A stretch of 64,000 bases of DNA from an uncultured Eggerthellaceae bacterium (GTDB lineage: Bacteria > Actinomycetota > Coriobacteriia > Coriobacteriales > Eggerthellaceae): NCBI GenBank assembly GCA_934617065.1, contig CAKTTY010000002.1:206725-270724 (forward strand), in the 5' to 3' direction. How positions within the stretch are numbered: position 1 is the first letter of the stretch; every line of letters begins with the position of its first letter. The notes under the pieces are model-generated. The model saw nothing but the letters and a program-made list of their open reading frames with translations. It was not told the DNA's origin and ran no database searches. Shown piece by piece: positions 44,140-53,169 of this stretch. The position numbers and the translations under genes were made by a program.

Positions 44140-44216
44140 GGCGGTGTAGCTCAGTTGGTTAGAGCACACGGTTCATACCCGTGGCGTCACTGGTTCGAAT
44201 CCAGTCACCGCTACCA
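44140..44216 (+). tRNA. tRNA-Met (CAT)
   Basis: Seventy-seven nt with encoded CCA. The anticodon arm cacgg-ttCATac-ccgtg gives CAT. The closed acceptor stem starting GGCGGTG (first base paired as G:U) fits an elongator, not an initiator. The tuf gene follows, so tRNAs and EF-Tu are probably cut from one transcript. Confidence 0.94.
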
Positions 44217-44310
44217 AATTTTCCGCTTACGCACGGTAAGCTTTTACTTTATCGTTTACAAATTCGCCTACCAAGGCGAATTTGTGCATTCCCACCAATA
44301 AGGAGGAATA

Positions 44311-45507
44311 ATGTCTAAGGAGAAGTTCGAGCGTTCTAAGCCGCATGTTAACATTGGTACTATCGGCCACGTTGACCACGGCAAGACCACGCTGACTGCT
44401 GCAATTTCCAAGACCTTGTCCAGCAATGATGGTTCTCACGGTACTGCAACCGCAAACTTTACCGCATTCGAGAACATCGACAAGGCTCCTGAAGAGCGCG
44501 AGCGCGGCATTACCATTTCTATTTCTCACATTGAGTACGAAACCGACAAGCGTCACTATGCACACGTTGACTGCCCCGGCCATGCTGACTACGTCAAGAA
44601 CATGATCACCGGTGCTGCTCAGATGGACGGCGCTATCCTCGTTATCGCTGCAACCGACGGCCCTATGGCTCAGACTCGTGAGCACATCCTGCTCGCTCGT
44701 CAGGTTGGCGTTCCCTACATCGTTGTTTTCCTGAACAAGTGCGACATGGTTGACGACGAAGAGCTCCTCGAGCTCGTTGAGATGGAAGTAACCGAGCTTC
44801 TCGATTCCTACGGCTTCGAGGATTGCCCGATTATTCGCGGTTCCGCTCTTAAGGCCCTCGAAGGCGACAAGGAATGGCAGGACAAGATCTGGGAGCTCAT
44901 GGATGCTGTAGACGAGCATATTCCTACTCCCGAGCGTGCTATCGATAAGCCCTTCCTGATGGCTGTTGAGGACACCATGACCATTACTGGTCGTGGCACC
45001 GTTGCTACTGGTCGTGTTGAGCGTGGCGTTCTGCATGTAAACGACGAACTCGAAATCGTTGGTATCAAGGATACCGAGAAGACCGTTTGCACCGGCATCG
45101 AAATGTTCCGCAAGCTGCTCGACGAGGCTCAGGCTGGCGACAACATCGGTTGTCTGCTCCGCGGCATCAAGCGTGAGGACATCCTTCGTGGTCAGGTTCT
45201 CTGCAAGCCCGGTTCTGTAACTCCTCACCAGGTATTTGAGGGTCAGGTTTACATCCTTACCAAGGACGAGGGTGGCCGCCATACTCCGTTCTTCGATGGC
45301 TATCGTCCTCAGTTCTACTTCCGCACCACCGACATCACCGGTGTTGCACACCTCCCCGAGGGCACTGAAATGGTTATGCCTGGCGACAACGTAACCATCA
45401 CGGCTGAACTCATTCACCCCGTAGCTATGGAGGAAGGCCTCCGCTTCGCTATCCGCGAAGGTGGCCGCACCGTTGGCTCCGGTCGTGTAACCAAGATCAT
45501 CAAATAA
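44311..45507 (+). CDS. tuf: Elongation factor Tu
   Basis: GTPase delivering aminoacyl-tRNA to the ribosome, 398 aa. G1 is G-H-V-D-H-G-K-T, G3 D-C-P-G-H and G4 N-K-C-D. The switch I region ends [10 protein letters not shown], where I-N-T-A-H or similar is more common. AAGGAGG precedes the ATG. It is the only tuf in the window and is linked to tRNAs and rpmG-secE-nusG instead of fusA. Confidence 0.98.
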   Translation: MSKEKFERSKPHVNIGTIGHVDHGKTTLTAAISKTLSSNDGSHGTATANFTAFENIDKAPEERERGITISISHIEYETDKRHYAHVDCPGHADYVKNMITGAAQMDGAILVIAATDGPMAQTREHILLARQVGVPYIVVFLNKCDMVDDEELLELVEMEVTELLDSYGFEDCPIIRGSALKALEGDKEWQDKIWELMDAVDEHIPTPERAIDKPFLMAVEDTMTITGRGTVATGRVERGVLHVNDELEIVGIKDTEKTVCTGIEMFRKLLDEAQAGDNIGCLLRGIKREDILRGQVLCKPGSVTPHQVFEGQVYILTKDEGGRHTPFFDGYRPQFYFRTTDITGVAHLPEGTEMVMPGDNVTITAELIHPVAMEEGLRFAIREGGRTVGSGRVTKIIK

Positions 45508-45528
45508 CACGATCTTTATGAATTCGGT

Positions 45529-45560
45529 AGGGGAGTCTGCGCTGCAGACTCCCCTCCTTA
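45529..45560 (+). terminator. Terminator after tuf
   Basis: A perfect 12-bp stem (aggggagtctgc / gcagactcccct) with a 3-nt loop, followed by CCTTATTAA. The weak T tract may allow read-through into rpmG-secE-nusG. Confidence 0.8.
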
Positions 45561-45613
45561 TTAATCATGTGCTAATGTCAAGCAATGCTAATACGTAATT
45601 TAAAGGAGAATTG

Positions 45614-45763
45614 ATGCGTACTTTGGTCACCCTTGCATGCACTGAATGCAAGCGTCGAAACTATACGACCAAGAAGAACAAGCAGAATAATCCCGATCGT
45701 ATTGAGTTCAAGAAGTATTGCAAGTGGTGTGGTACCCATACCCTGCACAAGGAAACTCGCTAG
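45614..45763 (+). CDS. rpmG: 50S ribosomal protein L33
   Basis: Forty-nine aa with two zinc knuckles, C-T-E-C near residues 9-12 and C-K-W-C near 36-39, the zinc-binding form. AAAGGAG precedes the ATG. Its place before tRNA-Trp, secE and nusG is the usual Gram-positive order. Confidence 0.97.
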   Translation: MRTLVTLACTECKRRNYTTKKNKQNNPDRIEFKKYCKWCGTHTLHKETR

Positions 45764-45781
45764 AGATTCGGAAACTGAAAT

Positions 45782-45858
45782 AGGCCAGTAGCTCCAATTG
45801 GTAGAGCGGCGGTCTCCAAAACCGCATGTTGGGGGTTCGAGTCCCTCCTGGCCTGCCA
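45782..45858 (+). tRNA. tRNA-Trp (CCA)
   Basis: Acceptor AGGCCAG pairs with CTGGCCT, the anticodon loop tcCCAaa region gives CCA, the T arm is gggttcgagtccc, and CCA is encoded at the 3' end. It sits between rpmG and secE, the conserved position in many Gram-positives. Confidence 0.96.
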
Positions 45859-45933
45859 GCTTGTTAATGAGCAGCTCCATGAAGCTGCTTGTTTGGCGTA
45901 TAGAGAGTAGTAATTTCCAGAGCAGGAAGTTGT

Positions 45934-46344
45934 ATGGCAAAGAAGTCAAAAACACAGAGGGCCAAAGCATCTGCTAATCGTGCCGCAAAAAAAGAGCGAG
46001 CAAAGCAGGCTGAGGTCACCCCGGTAGTAGAAGAGGAGTCCAAGAAGCGCTTCAGCTTCGGTAAGAATTCTTCCTCTACCAAGGCTGCTGCAAAGGCAAC
46101 CTCTTCGCAGAATCAGCCAAAGAAGGCTGACGCGAAGCCCAAGAAAAAGCGCTTTGCTTTCCTTTCCGCGGTTCGTTCTGAGATGCGTCGCGTAACGTGG
46201 CCTACAAAGCAGGACGTTCTTCAGTGGACTGGCGTTGTTGTTCTGGCTTTGCTGTTCTTTGGTGTCTTCGTCACTATCCTCGATGACTGGGTAGTAACCC
46301 CCATCCTTCTTGCGATATCGAGTCTGTCTGGTTTGGGGGCTTAA
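45934..46344 (+). CDS. secE: Preprotein translocase subunit SecE
   Basis: Essential clamp of the SecYEG channel, 136 aa. A long, Lys/Ala-rich, probably disordered N-terminus (1-75) precedes the conserved amphipathic helix and hinge (E-M-R-R-V-T-W-P-T-K near 85-95) and one transmembrane helix (about 100-125). The extended basic N-terminus is usual in Actinomycetota. Confidence 0.95.
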   Translation: MAKKSKTQRAKASANRAAKKERAKQAEVTPVVEEESKKRFSFGKNSSSTKAAAKATSSQNQPKKADAKPKKKRFAFLSAVRSEMRRVTWPTKQDVLQWTGVVVLALLFFGVFVTILDDWVVTPILLAISSLSGLGA

Positions 46345-46351
46345 ATAATCC

Positions 46352-46885
46352 ATGACGAAGAAATGGTATGTCCTTCACACGTATTCTGGTTATGAGAACA
46401 AGGTGAAGAAAAACCTCGAGACCCTCATCGAGACTATGGGTCTCGAAAACAATGTGTTCGCTATTCAGATCCCAACCGAAACGGTAACTGAGATTAAAGA
46501 AGGCGGACGTCGTGTGGAGAGCGATAAAAAGGTATTTCCTGGTTATGTACTCGTCCGCATGGAACTTGACGATCGCAGCTGGGCTGCAGTTCGTAACACC
46601 CCGGGCGTAACGGGTTTTGTTGGTAGTCAGGGTAATCCTGCTCCACTTACGCGTGAAGAGTACAACAAGATCATGAAACGTACTTCCCATGAGGCTCCTA
46701 AGAAGATCACTTCTACTAGCCTTGAGGTTGGACAAACGGTAAAGGTTGTTTCTGGTCCTTTGTCGGAGTTCGACGGCGTTGTCTCTGAAGTATCCCCTGA
46801 ATCCGGCAAGGTCAAGGTTATGGTTTCCATCTTTGGCCGTGAAACCCCGGTTGAACTTTCTTTCGATCAGGTGGCTACTATTTAA
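46352..46885 (+). CDS. nusG: Transcription termination/antitermination protein NusG
   Basis: RNA polymerase elongation factor, 177 aa. N-terminal NGN domain (K-W-Y-V-L-H-T-Y-S-G-Y-E), C-terminal KOW domain (V-V-S-G-P-L-S-E-F-D-G-V). It begins 7 nt after secE without an evident SD of its own and is probably translated by coupling. Confidence 0.97.
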   Translation: MTKKWYVLHTYSGYENKVKKNLETLIETMGLENNVFAIQIPTETVTEIKEGGRRVESDKKVFPGYVLVRMELDDRSWAAVRNTPGVTGFVGSQGNPAPLTREEYNKIMKRTSHEAPKKITSTSLEVGQTVKVVSGPLSEFDGVVSEVSPESGKVKVMVSIFGRETPVELSFDQVATI

Positions 46886-46993
46886 TCTTGAATGCAATGC
46901 GTCTCACGCGCCCGTATGTGGACGGGGCTTCTCGTGGAGGCGCTTGTCATAAACTGGTAAGCAAGATATTTCAGTTGAAAGGATTTTACTGAA

Positions 46994-47491
46994 ATGGCTG
47001 AGAAGAATGTAACGGGTTTTGTTAAGCTCCAGATTCCTGCTGGCGCTGCAAATCCTGCTCCTCCGGTTGGTCCTGCACTTGGTGCACAGGGCGTTAACAT
47101 CATGCAGTTCTGCCAGGCATTCAATGCCGCTACGCAGGACAAGTCCGGCACCATCATCCCCGTAGAGATCACCATCTACGAAGATAAGACCTTTGATTTC
47201 GTATGCAAGACCCCTCCGGCTGCATTCCTGATCAAGGAAAAGCTTGGTCTTAAGAGCGCTTCTGGCATTCCGCAGCTCAAGAAGGTTGGCGAACTTTCTC
47301 TTGAGCAGCTCCGCGAGATCGCTGAGATCAAGATGCCCGACCTCAATGCAAACGACATCGAGGCTGCAATGGAGATCGTAGCTGGTACCGCTCGTTCCAT
47401 GGGCGTAACTATCGAAGGCCGTGCTCCTAAGAAGGAATACAAGGTTACTCGTCGTCTCCAGGCTCTTCTCCAGGGCGAATCCGCTGAATAA
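46994..47491 (+). CDS. rplK: 50S ribosomal protein L11
   Basis: Stalk-base protein needed for factor binding and RelA activation. The conserved P-P-V-G-P-A-L-G motif near residue 27 is present. At 165 aa it is about 24 residues longer than the common 141, with an extra basic C-terminal extension ([11 protein letters not shown]). The upstream 108-nt leader contains a possible stem between ctcacgc and gtggaggcg. Confidence 0.96.
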   Translation: MAEKNVTGFVKLQIPAGAANPAPPVGPALGAQGVNIMQFCQAFNAATQDKSGTIIPVEITIYEDKTFDFVCKTPPAAFLIKEKLGLKSASGIPQLKKVGELSLEQLREIAEIKMPDLNANDIEAAMEIVAGTARSMGVTIEGRAPKKEYKVTRRLQALLQGESAE

Positions 47492-47576
47492 GCATTTTAT
47501 CCAACTGCCGTTTTTGGCATTGGGTGGAAGAACCGCTAGAAGCGCGGTTCGTTAAAACCACGAAAGGAATTTTCAA

Positions 47577-48284
47577 ATGGCACTTTCTAAGAAGTACAAG
47601 GAAGCAGCTGCAAAGATCGAAGCTGGTAAGTCCTATGCTCCTCTCGAGGCTGTTGCTCTCGTAAAGGAGATCGCTACTGCTAACTTTGACGAAACGGTAG
47701 AGGCTCATTTCCGTCTTGGTATCGATACCCGTCAGGCTGATCAGCAGCTCCGTGGTACCGTTAGCCTCCCCAACGGTTCTGGTAAAACTGTTCGCGTAGC
47801 AGTATTTGCTGAGGGCGATGCAGCACGTGCAGCAGAGGAAGCCGGTGCTGACATTGTTGGCTCCGATGATCTCGTTGCTGAAATCCAGGCTGGCAACATT
47901 AACTTTGATGCTGCAGTTGCTACTCCTGATCAGATGGCTAAGGTTGGTCGTTTGGGTAAGGTTCTCGGCCCTCGTGGTCTTATGCCTAACCCCAAGCTCG
48001 GCACTGTTACCCCTGACGTTGCTAAGGCAATCAAGGAGCTCAAGGGTGGCCGCGTAGAGTATCGTGCTGACCGTTACGGCATCTGCCATGTAATCATCGG
48101 CAAGTGCTCCTTCACTGCTGAGCAGCTCGCTGAGAACTATGGCGCCATTTATGACGAGATCCTTCGTATGAAGCCTGCTTCTGCTAAGGGCCGTTATGTT
48201 AAGTCTGTTACGGTTGTATCTACCATGGGCCCTGGTGTTCCGGTAGATAGCTCCGTAAACCGTAATTACACCGAAGCTCAGTAA
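47577..48284 (+). CDS. rplA: 50S ribosomal protein L1
   Basis: L1-stalk protein, 235 aa, with [17 protein letters not shown], the diagnostic block. L1 is a known translational repressor of its own mRNA; a gaaccgc / gcggttc hairpin in the 85-nt spacer after rplK could be part of such a site. rplJ does not follow as usual. Confidence 0.97.
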   Translation: MALSKKYKEAAAKIEAGKSYAPLEAVALVKEIATANFDETVEAHFRLGIDTRQADQQLRGTVSLPNGSGKTVRVAVFAEGDAARAAEEAGADIVGSDDLVAEIQAGNINFDAAVATPDQMAKVGRLGKVLGPRGLMPNPKLGTVTPDVAKAIKELKGGRVEYRADRYGICHVIIGKCSFTAEQLAENYGAIYDEILRMKPASAKGRYVKSVTVVSTMGPGVPVDSSVNRNYTEAQ

Positions 48285-48305
48285 CTTCGCTTACCAAATG
48301 ACTGA

Positions 48306-48330
48306 AAGGCACCCTGTGGGGTGCCTTTTT
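48306..48330 (+). terminator. Terminator after rplA
   Basis: A perfect stem (aaggcaccc / gggtgcctt) with a TGTG loop, followed by TTTTTGTTTTG. Confidence 0.95.
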
Positions 48331-48477
48331 GTTTTGTAGACAATCTGCTCATTTTGCCCCAAAAATAGTAGATAAAAGCCTGTTAATGGCGGCAAGCTAT
48401 AATGAATTTGGAAGATTATATTCTCATATTTCCCCAATATGAGTACTAGGGTGTGCATGCGCCGAATGGAGGATGGA

Positions 48478-49080
48478 ATGAGCGAAAAAACCCAGAACAC
48501 GAAGGAACTCGCTGCTGAGGTACTTAAAGCAGAAGGAATGCTTGAGGGAATCGTGGCAGCATTGGCGGGTCCTTCGCGTCGTGTAAGGCAGAATGCCTCA
48601 TCAGTGCTTGCTCAGGTTGCAAAAATCGATCCCGAAAAACTTGCCCCGCATGCCGACGAGTTTATCGATGCCTTGAATCGCCCTGAAGCTCAAACTCGAT
48701 GGGAGTCTTTGGATGTCCTTACCGAGCTTGTTCCTATCGACTCTCGGGCTTGCGATAAGGCTCTTGCTGGTGCTGAAGCTGCACTCTTCGATGAAGATAA
48801 TGGCTTTGTTCGCCTTGCTGCTCTACGTTTCTTGTGCGCATTGGGCTCGACAACCGAAAATCGTTCTCAGAAAGTTTGGCCTCTTCTTGATGAAGCTATT
48901 CAGTGCTATCACGGCGACTATGAGTATCAGGATATGCTTATCGCTCTGACGTCCTTCGCAGATGGGAAGATTGCCTCTGAGGTGAAAGAAGGCCTTGCCG
49001 AGCGTGTGAAATTTGATGCCGAGCATGGTAAGGGTGCCTTAAAGCGCCGCAGCCAGCAAATCATCGAGGTTCTTTCGTAA
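48478..49080 (+). CDS. HEAT-repeat-like helical protein, unknown
   Basis: A 200-aa, entirely helical, acidic protein. ATG at 48478 is preferred because GGAGG-like TGGAGGATGG lies just upstream. Residues 25-120 show repeated helix pairs of about 37-40 residues (for example R-R-V-R-Q-N-A-S-S-V-L-A-Q-V and R-L-A-A-L-R-F-L-C-A-L-G), as in HEAT scaffolds. No catalytic motif. TATAAT at 48398-48403 may be its -10. Its role is unknown. Confidence 0.7.
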   Translation: MSEKTQNTKELAAEVLKAEGMLEGIVAALAGPSRRVRQNASSVLAQVAKIDPEKLAPHADEFIDALNRPEAQTRWESLDVLTELVPIDSRACDKALAGAEAALFDEDNGFVRLAALRFLCALGSTTENRSQKVWPLLDEAIQCYHGDYEYQDMLIALTSFADGKIASEVKEGLAERVKFDAEHGKGALKRRSQQIIEVLS

Positions 49081-49151
49081 CCCGTTCATCGCTACAGCTA
49101 CGTTAAATTTAAATTTGTTGCACCACAAAATCTATTTTAATACTAGGATAA

Positions 49152-49185
49152 AAGGACCAACATTTCTCACCGAATGTTGGTCCTT
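49152..49185 (+). terminator. Hairpin between the HEAT gene and icd
   Basis: A perfect 13-bp stem (aaggaccaacatt / aatgttggtcctt) with an 8-nt loop ends 27 nt before icd. The tail has few T, so it may be an attenuator or processing hairpin instead of a full terminator. Confidence 0.6.
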
Positions 49186-49211
49186 ATGTATTTCGAGCAA
49201 GGAGAGTATCC

Positions 49212-50309
49212 ATGGCAAAGCACACCGTAACGCTTATTCCTGGTGATGGCATCGGTCTTGAAACAACTGCAGCAATGAGGCGAGTGGTTGAGGCTTGTGG
49301 TGTCGATATCGAATGGGAGATTGCTGAAGCGGGTGCTCATATGATGGACTCATGCGGTACGCCGCTGCCTGAGTCAACTATCGATGCGGTCCGTCGCAAC
49401 AAAGTAGCGATCAAGGGGCCTATTACCACCCCTGTTGGTACTGGTTTTCGCAGTGTGAATGTCGCGCTTCGTAAAACCCTGAATCTCAATGTTTGCCTTC
49501 GTCCTGTGCTTTCGATTCCTGGAGCCGGCGGCCGTTACCAGGATGTCGATCTTGTTATCGTTCGTGAAAATTCGGAAGATCTTTATGCTGGTATCGAGTT
49601 TGAAGAAGGTAGCAAAGAGGCCACTGAGCTGATTGAGTTCTGCAAGGACCATAATGCAGGTGTTATTCGCTCTGATTCTGGAATATCAATTAAGCCCATC
49701 TCGGTAACCGCTTCGCAGAATATCGTTCGCTATGCATTTGATTATGCGGTTAAGCACGGTCGAAAGAAGGTAACGGCAGCTCATAAGGCTAACATCATGA
49801 AGCATTCCGATGGTTTGTTCTTGCGAACTGCAAGGGAGGTTGCTGCCGATTACGAGGATAGTGTCGATTTCAACGACAATATCATCGATGCGTTCTGCAT
49901 GAATCTTGTTATGGACCCCTCGCAGTTTGACGTGATTGTGTTCCCTAATCTTTATGGTGATATCGCGAGCGATCTCTGTGCGGGTCTTGTTGGCGGCTTG
50001 GGTATTGCACCGGGAGCCAATATTGGTCCCGAGTACGCTATTTTCGAGGCTGTGCATGGTTCTGCCCCTGATATTGCAGGAAAGAATATCTGCAACCCCA
50101 CCGCAGAGATTCTTTCTGCCGCAATGATGCTCGATCATATCGGAGAGCTTGACGCTGCTCAGCGCATTCGTGATGCGGTTCGCAAGGTGTATGCTGAGGG
50201 CGAGGTGTTGACTGCTGATATCCGTAAGGCAACGGGATCCGACAAGCCAGCAGCTTCTTGTACTCAGTTTACTGACGAACTGATCTCGGCTCTTGCTTGC
50301 CCTGCGTAA
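49212..50309 (+). CDS. icd: Isocitrate dehydrogenase, NAD-type (isocitrate/isopropylmalate family)
   Basis: Beta-decarboxylating dehydrogenase, 365 aa. Motifs: I-P-G-D-G-I-G near the start, N-L-N-V-C-L-R-P near 93, V-R-E-N-S-E-D-L-Y-A-G, and the Mg-binding D-x-x-x-D in N-L-Y-G-D-I-A-S-D. An isopropylmalate or homoisocitrate enzyme is possible, but the aconitase gene 87 bp downstream argues for isocitrate oxidation to 2-oxoglutarate, probably for glutamate synthesis in an anaerobe. Confidence 0.88.
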   Translation: MAKHTVTLIPGDGIGLETTAAMRRVVEACGVDIEWEIAEAGAHMMDSCGTPLPESTIDAVRRNKVAIKGPITTPVGTGFRSVNVALRKTLNLNVCLRPVLSIPGAGGRYQDVDLVIVRENSEDLYAGIEFEEGSKEATELIEFCKDHNAGVIRSDSGISIKPISVTASQNIVRYAFDYAVKHGRKKVTAAHKANIMKHSDGLFLRTAREVAADYEDSVDFNDNIIDAFCMNLVMDPSQFDVIVFPNLYGDIASDLCAGLVGGLGIAPGANIGPEYAIFEAVHGSAPDIAGKNICNPTAEILSAAMMLDHIGELDAAQRIRDAVRKVYAEGEVLTADIRKATGSDKPAASCTQFTDELISALACPA

Positions 50310-50396
50310 GGCGAGTCAATTAACTTTAGTGTAAATTTGCGGCGTTAGGCTAACCTATCGTTTGCTTCATTTGTCGCAGTTGTAAAAGGAGTATTT

Positions 50397-53042
50397 ATGT
50401 CAAGTCGTTCCGATGTTCTGAAGGTCGGAAACGTAAGCTATACGTATTACCCGGTGAACCGTGTTGCGGGTTACGAGAAGCTTCCGTTTTCTCTAACGGT
50501 TCTGCTTGAGAACATTCTTCGTAATGCTGAGTCCGATGATCGTGCGAGCGAATTGGCTCAACGCTTGGTTGAGGCAGGGCTTTCTGGGGAAGTTGGTAGC
50601 GAAATCGAGTTCAGCCCAGCTCGTGTTCTGTTTCAGGATTTTACTGGTGTACCCGTTTTCGTTGATTTCGCGGTTATGCGTGAAGCGTGCATGGATCTCG
50701 GCGGGGATCCCAAAACCATCAATCCTCAGGTTCAGTGCGATCTGGTTATCGATCACTCGGTTATCGCCGATGAGGCGGGTTGCGCAGGCGCACTGCAAAA
50801 GAACATGGAACTGGAGTTTGATCGCAATAAAGAGCGTTACGAGTTCCTCAAATGGGCCCAGGAATCATTCGAGAATGTACGTATTGTTCCACCTGGAGCC
50901 GGTATCTGCCACCAGCTGAACATCGAGCGTTTTGCATCGGTGGCCATGACCAAGGATAGCGGGGAAGGGCCGATTGCGTATTTCGACACGCTCGTAGGCA
51001 CTGACTCGCATACGCCTACCGCTAACGGTATTGGCGTACTCGGTTGGGGTGTTGGCGGCATCGAGGCGGAAGCAGCGGCTCTAGGCCAGCCCATTACCAC
51101 ATTGGTACCACGCGTAATAGGTATCAAGCTTTCGGGCTCTCTTCAGCCTGGGGTGAGCGCTATGGACGTGTCTCTTACCTTTGCCCAGATGCTGCGTGCG
51201 GAGGGGGTTGTTGGCTGTTTCGTCGAATGCTTCGGCGAAGGTCTCGAAAGTCTGAACGCTACTCAGCGTGCATGTATTTCGAACATGACGCCCGAGTACG
51301 GTGCAACGTGCACTTTGTTCCCCGTTGACCAAAAAACGCTTGATTATCTTGAGCTTACCGGCCGTAGTGCAGAGCAGATTGCTTTGGTGGAATCCTATGC
51401 GAAGGCTCAGGGTTTTTGGAATGATCCGCAGCGTGAACCCCGAACTTATTCCAAGGTGCTTGAGCTCGATCTTTCGAAGGTTCAGCGCAGTGTTGCTGGC
51501 CCATCTCGCCCACACGACCGTATTGATTTGGCAGATGTCAAGAATCGCTTCAACCAGCTATGCGGTGAGCGTTCGCTTGATACTGGCAAGAAGGTTTCAG
51601 TTGATGTGTTGGGTCAAAGCTACGAAATCACCCATGGTGCATTGGCCATTGCTGCCGTTACCAGCTGCACCACGGCAACAGATGCAAGCATGATGATCTC
51701 TGCTGGCGTGCTGGCGCGAAATGCCAGCAAAGCTGGTCTGCGTCCGAAGCCATGGGTTAAGACGATTCTGGCGCCTGGTAGTCGTGCAACAGAGGACATC
51801 CTGGATGCTGCGGGTCTTATGCCGGCGCTTCGTGACCTTGGTTTTTACACGTGCGGATTTGGTTGCATGAGCTGTATCGGCAATTCGGGTCCGGTTTTAC
51901 CGGGAATGCACGACATTGCCAATGAGGTTGAGCTGGCCAGCGTGCTTTCGGGCAACCGTAATTTTGAAGGCCGTATTTCGCCAGACGTGTCCCAGAACTA
52001 TCTATGCGCACCTGCGCTGGTTATTGCTTATTCGCTTGCGGGTACGATCGATTTTGATTTTGAAACCGAAGCGCTTGGCACTGATGCGGAAGGCAACAAC
52101 ATCTATCTCAAAGATATTTGGCCCGACGAAGAAGAGGTTTCCTATCTTCTCGAGAAGAGCCGTACTAGGGAAGTGTTTGACCGAGCCGCAGCGGGCCTGT
52201 TCGACGGAGATGAAAGGTGGCAGTCGCTTGGCAAGGAGGCAAGCGATGTGTTTGCGTGGGACCCCGATTCCACGTACGTTCGTCGCGCCCCCTACTTTAA
52301 CGGCATGGGGAAGGATCCTGTAGCGCCAAAGAACATAGAGAATGCTCGCGTGCTGCTCAATCTTGGCGATTTCATTACAACTGACCATATTTCTCCTGCA
52401 GGATCTATTGCCGATGATTCCCCCGCGGCGCGTTACCTTGAGAACCATGGTGTTGAAAAAGAGGATTTCAACACGTACGGAGCTCGACGAGGCAACCATG
52501 AGGTGATGATGCGTGGCGCATTTGCCAACGTGAAGCTGCAGAACAAGCTTGCCGAAGGGAAGCGTGGCGGTTGGACTCGCGACCTTATCGATGGTGAAAT
52601 CAAGGCCGTATATGATGCCGCCGAGCATTACCAACAGGAAGGCTCTGATTTGGTTGTTCTGGCGGGAAAGATGTACGGTAGCGGATCATCACGCGACTGG
52701 GCCGCAAAGGGGCCGATGCTTCAGGGCATTCGTGCCGCATTTGCTGAAAGCTTCGAGCGAATCCATCGCTCCAATCTTATTGGCATGGGTATTCTTCCCC
52801 TGCAATTTGAGGAAGGCCAGAATGCCGAAAGCTTGGGTCTTGATGGAACTGAGCGTATTACCGTTGGTGAAGTAGACTTTTCTGGGGGCTTGCCGAAGCC
52901 GAGCCATGTTGCCGTTACGGCGAAAAAGCCAGACGGCAGCAGCATCGATTTCACCGCTATCGTAAGAATCGATACGCCAACCGAAGGAAGTTATTACTAC
53001 AACGGTGGCATTCTGCAGTACGTGTTGCGCCAGCTTTCCTAA
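50397..53042 (+). CDS. acnA: Aconitate hydratase, AcnA type
   Basis: Interconverts citrate and isocitrate with a [4Fe-4S] cluster, 881 aa, the AcnA/IRP family length. Cluster cysteines occur in S-C-T-T-A-T-D and G-C-M-S-C-I-G-N-S-G-P. The swivel domain includes G-A-R-R-G-N-H and G-S-G-S-S-R-D-W-A-A-K-G. It follows icd in the same direction, probably one operon that supplies 2-oxoglutarate. Confidence 0.96.
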   Translation: MSSRSDVLKVGNVSYTYYPVNRVAGYEKLPFSLTVLLENILRNAESDDRASELAQRLVEAGLSGEVGSEIEFSPARVLFQDFTGVPVFVDFAVMREACMDLGGDPKTINPQVQCDLVIDHSVIADEAGCAGALQKNMELEFDRNKERYEFLKWAQESFENVRIVPPGAGICHQLNIERFASVAMTKDSGEGPIAYFDTLVGTDSHTPTANGIGVLGWGVGGIEAEAAALGQPITTLVPRVIGIKLSGSLQPGVSAMDVSLTFAQMLRAEGVVGCFVECFGEGLESLNATQRACISNMTPEYGATCTLFPVDQKTLDYLELTGRSAEQIALVESYAKAQGFWNDPQREPRTYSKVLELDLSKVQRSVAGPSRPHDRIDLADVKNRFNQLCGERSLDTGKKVSVDVLGQSYEITHGALAIAAVTSCTTATDASMMISAGVLARNASKAGLRPKPWVKTILAPGSRATEDILDAAGLMPALRDLGFYTCGFGCMSCIGNSGPVLPGMHDIANEVELASVLSGNRNFEGRISPDVSQNYLCAPALVIAYSLAGTIDFDFETEALGTDAEGNNIYLKDIWPDEEEVSYLLEKSRTREVFDRAAAGLFDGDERWQSLGKEASDVFAWDPDSTYVRRAPYFNGMGKDPVAPKNIENARVLLNLGDFITTDHISPAGSIADDSPAARYLENHGVEKEDFNTYGARRGNHEVMMRGAFANVKLQNKLAEGKRGGWTRDLIDGEIKAVYDAAEHYQQEGSDLVVLAGKMYGSGSSRDWAAKGPMLQGIRAAFAESFERIHRSNLIGMGILPLQFEEGQNAESLGLDGTERITVGEVDFSGGLPKPSHVAVTAKKPDGSSIDFTAIVRIDTPTEGSYYYNGGILQYVLRQLS

Positions 53043-53064
53043 ATAACACGCGGAAGTGCAAGGA

Positions 53065-53106
53065 AGCGAGATCCGGGTAAGTTTAACCTCGGGTCTCGCT
53101 TTTTTG
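53065..53106 (+). terminator. Terminator after acnA
   Basis: The stem aagcgagatccg / cgggtctcgctt (one T:G pair) with a 14-nt loop is followed by TTTTTTG. Confidence 0.92.
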
Positions 53107-53114
53107 TTTCGTAT

Positions 53115-53155
53115 ATAATGTCGCTTCCTATACAATTGTTTGTTATATACAAACC
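53115..53155 (+). promoter_or_regulatory. -10 box and operator-like palindrome
   Basis: TATAAT at 53115-53120 is followed, about 20 bp on, by a palindrome with 6-bp arms (gtttgt and acaaac) at 53139-53155, in the predicted 5' leader of the next gene. Its location suggests a repressor site; the regulator is unknown. Confidence 0.45.
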
Positions 53156-53169
53156 GAGGGAGGAGACCT

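Noticed and set aside
44227..45510. 427-codon open frame opposite tuf.
   Set aside because: Antisense shadow of EF-Tu.
45578..45970. Minus-strand 130-codon frame (contains G-L-E-P-P-T-C-G-F-G-D).
   Set aside because: It is antisense to tRNA-Trp, another familiar artefact, and overlaps rpmG and secE.
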